The notes under the pieces: generated by a model
What the model was told of the DNA's origin: nothing
What the model saw: the letters and a program-made list of their open reading frames with translations, nothing else
Databases searched by the model: none
From: Lamellibrachia satsuma
Taxonomy: Eukaryota; Annelida; Polychaeta; Sabellida; Siboglinidae
Direction of reading: 5' to 3'
Assembly: GCA_033239005.1 (NCBI GenBank)
Contig: BSQZ01000011.1
Span: 12,231,001-12,295,000 of the forward strand
Length of the DNA: 64,000 nt
Position numbers and translations under genes: made by a program
Shown here: in pieces, positions 57,904 through 64,000 of the stretch
Layout of the letters: each line of letters begins with the position of its first letter
Position numbering within the stretch: position 1 is the first letter of the stretch

Positions 57904-58268
57904 GATTAAATCGCCATGCAAAAAAATGCAAGGCCATGGATTATCTAGATTAAACCACCATGCACAATTGCGGAGGCATGGAATATTTACCTTAAACCGC
58001 CATGCAAACATGAGGAGGCATGGATTAGTAAGATTAAACCGCCATGCAAACCTGCGGAGGCATGGAATAGTCAGCTTAAACCGACATGCAAAAAATTGTG
58101 TAGGCATGGAATAGTCAGCTTAAACCGACATGCAAAATTGCGGAGGCATGGAATAGTCAGCTTAAACCGACATGCAAAATGGCGGAGGCATGGTTTGGGT
58201 AGTTTAGACACGTTATTGCGGACATGGTGTTGCTCAACTGGCATGCAAAATTTCGGAGGCATGCATTG
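57904..58268. repeat. 42-bp minisatellite, about 8 copies, open in frame
   Basis: Each unit has CCGACATGCAAAATTGCGGA then GGCATGGAATAGTCAGCTTA. As 42 is 14 codons, a 14-residue repeat ('NRHAKLRRHGIVSL') stays in frame on plus, and another ('CRFKLTIPCLRNFA') on minus. Units vary by single changes and a few length changes. Confidence 0.9.
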
Positions 58269-58361
58269 GTTCGATTATGGGTTGGTTTAGAACGCCATGG
58301 GGACGTTATACGATTGACGGAGTAACTGGTGTTGTAATTGTCAGTAATGTTTCAGAATGCC

Positions 58362-59562
58362 CCCGATCAGACGAGGGCCAGAGCGGCAGCAGCCCAGGGC
58401 CTCCCCATACCGACCGACGTGGTCACACTGGCTGCCGAGCCGGACCCAGTCCAGCCCGCGGTTCGTCTCGCTACAGCAGCAGCACCCTTGACAAATCGGC
58501 AACGATGGGAGGCTGACATTCGAAAGTCGCCTTGCGTCCACGGAAATGCTGCAACGCGAGATGCGCGAAATCAGAAATTTATTGCAATCTGTTTTGCCTA
58601 ATGTTGCAGTGGCCTCTGCTGGTCGAGTAGCTTCGAGCAGTGGGGCCTCTGCTGTTGCGTCGACTAGCCGCCAGAGGGAGCATCACCTCGTGGGTCAGCG
58701 CCCATGCCGACTGTAGTTGTCCCCCCCCATGGCAGACGGGGGAGGGCCTGATGGATGCAGTCGGCAATCCCATGGGGTTGCTAGCCTAGTGCTGCCAACG
58801 TTAACAGTGCAAGCTCATGTTCCCGAAAAAATTAGAGCTAAAATTTGGGTGGGGGAGTTTGTGGACCTCTATACTTTGCTGCCTGAAGTTAGCCTAGGTC
58901 AACAGGACTTCAGTCTGATGATTCGCCCCGGTGATAATGACAGTAACCCAGCAGTCTGCGTGATCCCTCGAGCAAAATCTGAAATTCGTTCTTTTCCGCA
59001 GTGGTCTAAAGCTTTCCAGATGTTTATGTCCGTGTTCTTGATGAAGCCAGACAATGCTCTGGCGGCACCAAAGATGCTGAAATACATGCATGTGGTCAGG
59101 AACCTTTCCAAGCGTGGGGAGAACTGGCGGGGGTACGATGAATCATTCAGGACCCTTATGCGTAGTGAGGGGTGGGCCTGGGATTGCATAAACTATGAAT
59201 TATGGTTGAACGCTGCGCAGCAGCCACTCCCTAGGGTGGCACCGCAGGTGGGATCTTCCTTTCTCAACAGGGGTACAGGTTTTGTTTCAGACACCTCTGC
59301 AGATGGTGTGGCGGCAGCCACCCTGGCTTCCAATGCCCAAAGTCATACATCCGTAAGTCAACCAATTTCCAGCGCCCCGGGCCCAAACCGTAAACTTTCC
59401 ATGCCCTCGCCTGTGTCCCCTACAGCTCTGGAGAATGTGTTAAAGGGGTACGATGCGTCAATAATCCAATATCTAGTTAACGGGTTTACTTCGGGTTTTG
59501 AAATTGGTTGTTTGGATATCCCAGCACAGAAGGGAGAGGGTGTAAAAAACATGAAATCTGGA
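58362..59562 (+). pseudogene. Gag-like ORF of a tyrosine-recombinase-type (DIRS/Ngaro-like) retroelement
   Basis: An Ala/Pro-rich N-terminal part (58362-58500, one frame) shifts to 'EMREIRNLLQSVLPNVAVAS' (another frame), hits a stop near 58715, then continues in a long frame from 58717: 'KIWVGEFVDLYTLLPEVS', 'FPQWSKAFQMFMSVFLMKP', 'GENWRGYDESFRTLMRSEGW', 'VLKGYDASIIQYLVNGFTSG'. The 'EFVDL..LLP', 'W..AF..FM.V', 'YD..FR' and final 'YD...YL..GF..GF' pattern is, as I recall it, shared by ORF1 of DIRS/Ngaro-like elements in aquatic animals. RT, RNase H and recombinase are not in the window. The frame then runs into the 44-bp repeats. Confidence 0.55.
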
Positions 59563-59563
59563 G

Positions 59564-59910
59564 ATGTGGTCCGTATCGTCGTGGCGGACAATGACATGAT
59601 GGAGGAGATGTGGTCTGTGTCGTCGTGGCGGACAAGGACATGGTGGAGGAGATGTGGTCCGTGTCGTCGTGGCGGACAAGGACATGGTGGAGGAGATGTG
59701 GTCCGTGTCGTCATGGCGGATAAGGACATGGTGGAGGAGATGTGGTCCGTGTCGTCGTGGCGGACAAGGACATGGTGGAGGATATGTGGTCCGTGTCGTC
59801 GTGGCGGACAAGGACATGGTGGAGTAGATGTGGTCCGTGTCGTCATGGCGGATAAGGACATAGTGGGGGAGATGTAGTCCGTGTCGTCATGGCGGACAAG
59901 GACAGGGTGT
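59564..59910. repeat. 44-bp minisatellite, about 8 copies, open in rotating frames
   Basis: Each unit has GATGTGGTCCGTGTCGTCGT, GGCGGACAAGGACATGGTGG and AGGA. Since 44 is not a multiple of 3, successive units are read in successive frames: 'DVVRVVMADKDMVEE', 'MWSVSSWRTRTWWRR', 'CGPCRRGGQGHGGG'. All stay open. Two minus-strand frames are open as well. Confidence 0.93.
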
Positions 59911-60069
59911 AGCGCGATGTGTTCCGTACTCAGCTTTCCCGTGCTTCGCTGCTCACCTGCTTGTTCCATACGCTACAAACTTTCCATCAAAAGATAAGAA
60001 CGTACAAGATAGGCACAACCCCAGCCCAGCTGAAGTGAGAGTGTGTGTATGTTGCCAACTAAATGTTGC

Positions 60070-60265
60070 CAAATAAATGAATGGAACAAATTGTTTACAG
60101 ATTGTGTAACTGCTAGCAGCGTGAATATGTTTAAAAACAAGGTTGACACATATCTCAGGAGGGCGGGTTATAAGTAGATGAACATTGTTGGACTCTCGAT
60201 AAGCCAATGGCTTCCTTGTCCACTTGCCATCTGGGCCTTTGGCTTGGATGGCAAATCTTGTTAAA
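60070..60265 (+). pseudogene. CR1-like LINE 3'-terminal fragment
   Basis: '[20 protein letters not shown]' then 'VDTYLRRAGYK' and the family's untranslated end (CTCGATAAGCCAATGGCTTC, CTTGTCCACTTGCCATCTGG), ending near GGCAAATCTTGTT. Confidence 0.85.
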
Positions 60266-62240
60266 CGTTACATGTTTTTTGTTGATGTATGATTCAGACT
60301 ATGACATTTTTAAATTGAGTTTCAAATCATACTTTTGAATAATCCTCCTTATCACTGGCAATCACTGATACCATATTTTAAGTGGGCTTATTTGTGTTTA
60401 TCTCCAAACGGTTAATACGGTGACGGGATGTAAACATTAGCAAGATTTGATTACTTTATTATGACAACTGGAATGCATTATGTGTATAGTTATGTAAGGC
60501 GTGTTGGGAGATGGTATCCAAGCTGTTATACGAAATAATGGTCAGTACCAGGAATTGTATGCCAACTTTCAAAAGGCAGCACCTCAACAGGTGTGTGCAC
60601 AAGTTTAGTCCAATATTTGTTTTTATCTATGCCACATGTATTGGTAAATAAAATTGCATATTACTTGTATTAATATAGCCACGGCGCGTAACAGTTTAAC
60701 TGATAAGTGGTATGTGAAACCTGGACAAGCTTCCTTTCGGAAGTTTATATCCGTTGTTCAGGTTTCCACCAGGGCTCCTAAGTATCACTTCAAAGCACAA
60801 CGATTTTCATTGATTAACTGTTGTGCAGGTAGTTGGGGTTTAGTATAATTGAAAGGCCTCAATGCTGTAATTTATTCGATCTCAAAGTAGGTATAAATTA
60901 ACAATGGAATGTTTTAATCTTTACGAAGCGTAATCTTTAATGTTGTAGTACATTTGAGAATAGTATGGCAGAAGTTGCTTAAAACTGGACTTTCAGTTAT
61001 CCGATGAAAAACAGTATATTTAGAAGTGAAGATTTATTTTTCGATCTTTTTGTGTCATTCAGCGTATAATTGTTATAACACTTAAATGTTTTGTTTGATC
61101 ATCATGTGTATTAAGAGACGAAACATTGTGTTTAATTATTTTTGACCAATTAGGATGTTATAAATGGAGTAAATAATAAAGCATATAAATTAAATACCAG
61201 TTTAGTTCACTTATCAATTTAGCAAGTTATTAATGCAAGTTTGCATTGCTTAGCTTAATGCACATATTCGTTTACATGTATGTGAAAATCATGCTGCTAA
61301 CTGTTAAATCCTGTATTAATTTATTTATTTTAATTGAAACAGATGTTTAAGTACTTCATCTCTGTCATCAAAACAACCATTACGTACTTACATATATACT
61401 GGGGTGTATATAAGTATAACATAGGTGGATGGCACATCCAGGACATGAGGTTTTTTTAAAGATATGTGATTGTTTAATAGTTATTTAATTTTGCTTGTTA
61501 ATCTCATCGTTAAGCACAGTTCCGTATATGCACATAAGTGTAATTGTTGAAGCCGGTCAAAAACAACCACAAAGAAAAACTCTACCATTAATGAACAACT
61601 GACAGAATATTTAATTAGTACGTCAGTATGATACACGAAAACTATATGAAAACAAATGTATTAGATACACCTATAAAATTAATATTACAGAAAAAGTTCA
61701 TAATCCTTGCTTTCGTGACTCGACAGTTATATAAAGCAATACGTTCTTGGTAAATAAGAACGGAATCCTTCATCCATATCCGGACAAATAGCGCCCCATG
61801 CTATTCGACTGTATCCGGTCAAATAGCCATGGCGAACATTTTATCACTGCAGTCTGGTCATAATAAAATTCGTCAAGCATTATATGACCAGGTATCCTGT
61901 ATAACGCTAGAAATTGGTGTCCAATATAACTGGCGTCGATCGATATGTCGTTAATTTTGGAATAAAAGCAACCTAAAAGCAACATAATACAACATCGTAA
62001 TATAGTGCTTTATTAATGCATAATTAATATCGCTAGTATTGTAACAGTTATGAGGCCGCTGTGTTGTTCTCGTCCGTGTGGAACATGCTAGGGTGTTCTA
62101 TAACATACAGACGTGTGTTTTTAAAGTCAGCTACAGGTGAAACGCCATGATTGGGATTGGATGAAACACGTCGCCAGAGACATGCCATAGCGGGTGGTCC
62201 CAAGCGAAGGCACGTCAGACTCACAGTTCGATATTCACAC
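60266..62240. other. No gene seen
   Basis: About 2 kb of AT-rich sequence without recognisable exons, elements or tandem repeats. Confidence 0.4.
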
Positions 62241-62258
62241 ATGTCTGTAGGTAACTAC

Positions 62259-62429
62259 CCTCGCGTGGAAGTACAGGATGTTTCCGACAATAAGAAGTTG
62301 TAGGAAGAGCTTGCCAACAACTGAAAATATTCGCAAGAGTCGCTCTTTGTACGTGTTTTGAACTGGTGATTTGTTATTTACTGCCATTTGACAAACACGG
62401 GTTGTATCCCGTAATGCAAAACAAGCCAT
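62259..62429 (-). CDS. Possible first exon of an unrecognised membrane protein
   Basis: On the minus strand an ATG at 62429 opens 57 codons ending at a donor (GCGAGG|GTAGTT), phase 0. The peptide starts 'MACFALRDTTRVCQMAV' and has a hydrophobic stretch 'IFSVVGKLFLQLLIVGNILY' after several basic residues, as a type II signal anchor would. Upstream sequence (62450-62630) is richer in CpG and has GTGACGTAAC, a CRE-like site. No later exon is recognised in the window, so this stays tentative. Confidence 0.3.
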
Positions 62430-62786
62430 CTTCAAAATGCATAAAACCGTAAGGAATGTGACGTAACCAAATTATACAAACAACATGTCGGCGCCAGTCG
62501 TCTATAGTTCTTTATTGTGGTCTTATTTTTTAAAACCTAAATAACAACTCGCAGCACGCAAACGTTAACGGAGTGTGTCAGCAACGCGGTATCACTCAAC
62601 AATACAAACTTGGAAACAAAATGGTGCGAAGACACGCCCCACATCATGCACAGTGTGATATAGATTATTTTACTAAATATATAATGGTTACGCAAGATAC
62701 GCAATGAATATAATTGTATGTAATTTTACAAACACTACAAGTCTATGTATCCAATGGATGCAGTAATGATACACAATCCACCCTGG

Positions 62787-62920
62787 CCCGTCCTCGGGGT
62801 TTTGAAAAGAGGGGTCGATCAGTCGGGGATTTCGGAGACGATTTCTGAATATGTTACAGTTCAACAAAATTCTCTAAAAAATGGGAGTTTTTTCGAACCG
62901 CCGAACCCCGTGAGGACGGG
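62787..62920. repeat. Inverted repeat with ~18-bp arms
   Basis: Left arm CCCGTCCTCGGGGTTTTG (62787-62804) pairs with the right arm CGAACCCCGTGAGGACGGG (62902-62920), with two irregularities. It encloses about 97 bases. It may be a tiny MITE or the relic of a larger element. An 85-codon plus frame (62745-63002) covers it without recognisable features. Confidence 0.6.
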
Positions 62921-63232
62921 CATGGTGTGTCCTGTTCCATCCAAAGTAGCTTCAATAATTTCTTCAAGTGACGATGTTGTTCCTATTGCCTCATCTGACT
63001 AATGAACTACTACGTCATCTGAGCCTTCATCTTGCTTTCGATTGGGCATGTTGACGCTCGTACTGCTGTCGCAGTTGCTGCACATGCCATTAAGTGTTCC
63101 ACTGCTTAGGGATGGGTTTCCATCAGCTTCTTCTGTTCGGACCTTTCCTTCAGATATCCAATGCACAAAAGGAAACTCATTTATATATGAATACCACCAA
63201 GTTTACAATGACACAAAATATGCAGCTCGCTC

Positions 63233-63700
63233 TTACGACCGCTTACACCGCTTCTCATGTATTGTTCTGAGTAGTTTGCGCCACTTGGATTTGTTTATGG
63301 CGATCCGACGCAGCTGCTGCAGGTCGACAATGGTCTCCACATAACCGATCTGCTGCAGGTCGGTGTCGAGGGTCCTGGGGAGTCCGGTTCTGGGTCTATC
63401 GCGATAACCAAGGAGTTCGTCCTTTTGGAAGTAGGTGGACATTGCTTGGTTTGTGAGTGCCTCCTCGTCCAAGCGCAGGATGTTGCCGAAGAAGCGCCAT
63501 CGCATGTCTATCAGATATGTGCTAATTGGATGGCACCGACACCGTTGATACAACTTCACGTTACTTATCCTGAGTGAGCGCAGCTGCTTCCGATGGAAGG
63601 CATCTATAGTGCTTCCGTTTCCGAACCCGCCAGGCCCCACGATCATTTGGGTGTTGACTGGAGTACCGGTGGGCGAAGGTATGGTCGTATCCATGGTGTT
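63233..63700 (-). pseudogene. Non-LTR retrotransposon C-terminal fragment
   Basis: 153-codon minus frame: 'DAFHRKQLRSLRISNVKLYQ', 'STYLIDMRWRFFGNILRLDE', 'RDRPRTGLPRTLDTDLQQIG', 'DLQQLRRIAINKSKWRKL'. This is the usual post-RT tail (DAFHR..LR, RWR.FGH.LR, GRPRT.LP). The RT itself is absent, so this is a truncated or rearranged piece. Confidence 0.82.
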
Positions 63701-63825
63701 TCCAGAGTGCCACCACTTCCACCTATGGCAAGACGGTGTTTATAAATGTAAGTGGTGGCTAGTCCCTGCATGTTTCAGTCTTGATTAGTAAGAATGATGC
63801 ATTTGGCTCCACCGAACACCACCGC

Positions 63826-63905
63826 CACCAGCAGCAGCAGCAGCAGCAGCAGCGGCGGCGGCGGCGGTGGCGGCGGCGACGGCGGCGGCGGCGGCGGCAG
63901 CAGCA
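63826..63905. repeat. (CAG)n / (CGG)n trinucleotide repeat
   Basis: CAGCAG runs flank a CGGCGG core. The poly-Gln/Arg frames on plus and poly-Cys/Arg frames on minus come from this repeat. Confidence 0.95.
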
Positions 63906-64000
63906 GCACAATGCAGTAACTATTACTGATGGTGCGATGTATTTTGTTTTGGACACGACAATTAATTAAATTCTTTTTGTCGTGGATTGTTCTGGAGACA

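Noticed and set aside
63759..63969. Poly-Gln/Arg and poly-Cys/Arg frames
   Set aside because: Produced by the CAG/CGG repeat.

Overview
The window reads as an invertebrate animal genome, probably a marine one; a mollusc or lancelet-like animal would fit, but the sequence does not settle the phylum. The reasons are spliced animal genes with GT/AG introns, dense simple repeats, tRNA-derived SINEs, and an unusual mix of retroelements (Ty3/Gypsy, CR1-like and I-like LINEs, a Penelope-like element, and a probable tyrosine-recombinase element).

Layout. 1-2.6 kb is repeat-rich DNA with a 0.5 kb GA tract. 2.6-10.6 kb is a minus-strand LINE split by a nearly pristine Ty3/Gypsy LTR retrotransposon (3477-10275), which has lost its integrase core without breaking its frame. 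11.2-12.5 kb holds a second, intact-frame LINE fragment. 14.5-18.5 kb (+) is POP4/RPP29, a protein subunit of RNase P/MRP. 20.9-36.7 kb (-) is a complete ten-exon KDSR gene (3-ketodihydrosphingosine reductase, 332 codons, all introns phase 0) with CR1 copies, minisatellites and SINEs in its introns. 39.5-45.4 kb (+) is an unrecognised gene combining a Ly6/uPAR-type cysteine domain, Thr-rich linkers and a repeated helix-plus-CCC module. 45.5-47.1 kb carries a long hairpin and a truncated Penelope-like element bounded by inverted repeats. 50.7-56.1 kb (+) has seven phase-compatible exons of an unrecognised gene with a possible GAIN/GPS-like end. 57-60.3 kb has a broken SGNH hydrolase, two coding-frame minisatellites and a gag-like frame, suggesting remains of a Ngaro-like element. 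60.3-64 kb is mostly empty apart from a possible first exon, a LINE tail and a CAG/CGG tract.

The host genes are housekeeping (tRNA processing, sphingolipid synthesis) or look extracellular; nothing indicates that they work together. The most notable points are the integrase-less but recent LTR element with a TTTAAAC frameshift site touching the gag stop, compensating frameshifts inside the Ly6-type gene, minisatellites that appear to have grown from SINE tails, SINE tails lying next to splice acceptors in two genes, and a 44-bp repeat that stays open while rotating through all reading frames. All calls were made by eye, so exon ends and repeat edges can be off by a few bases.
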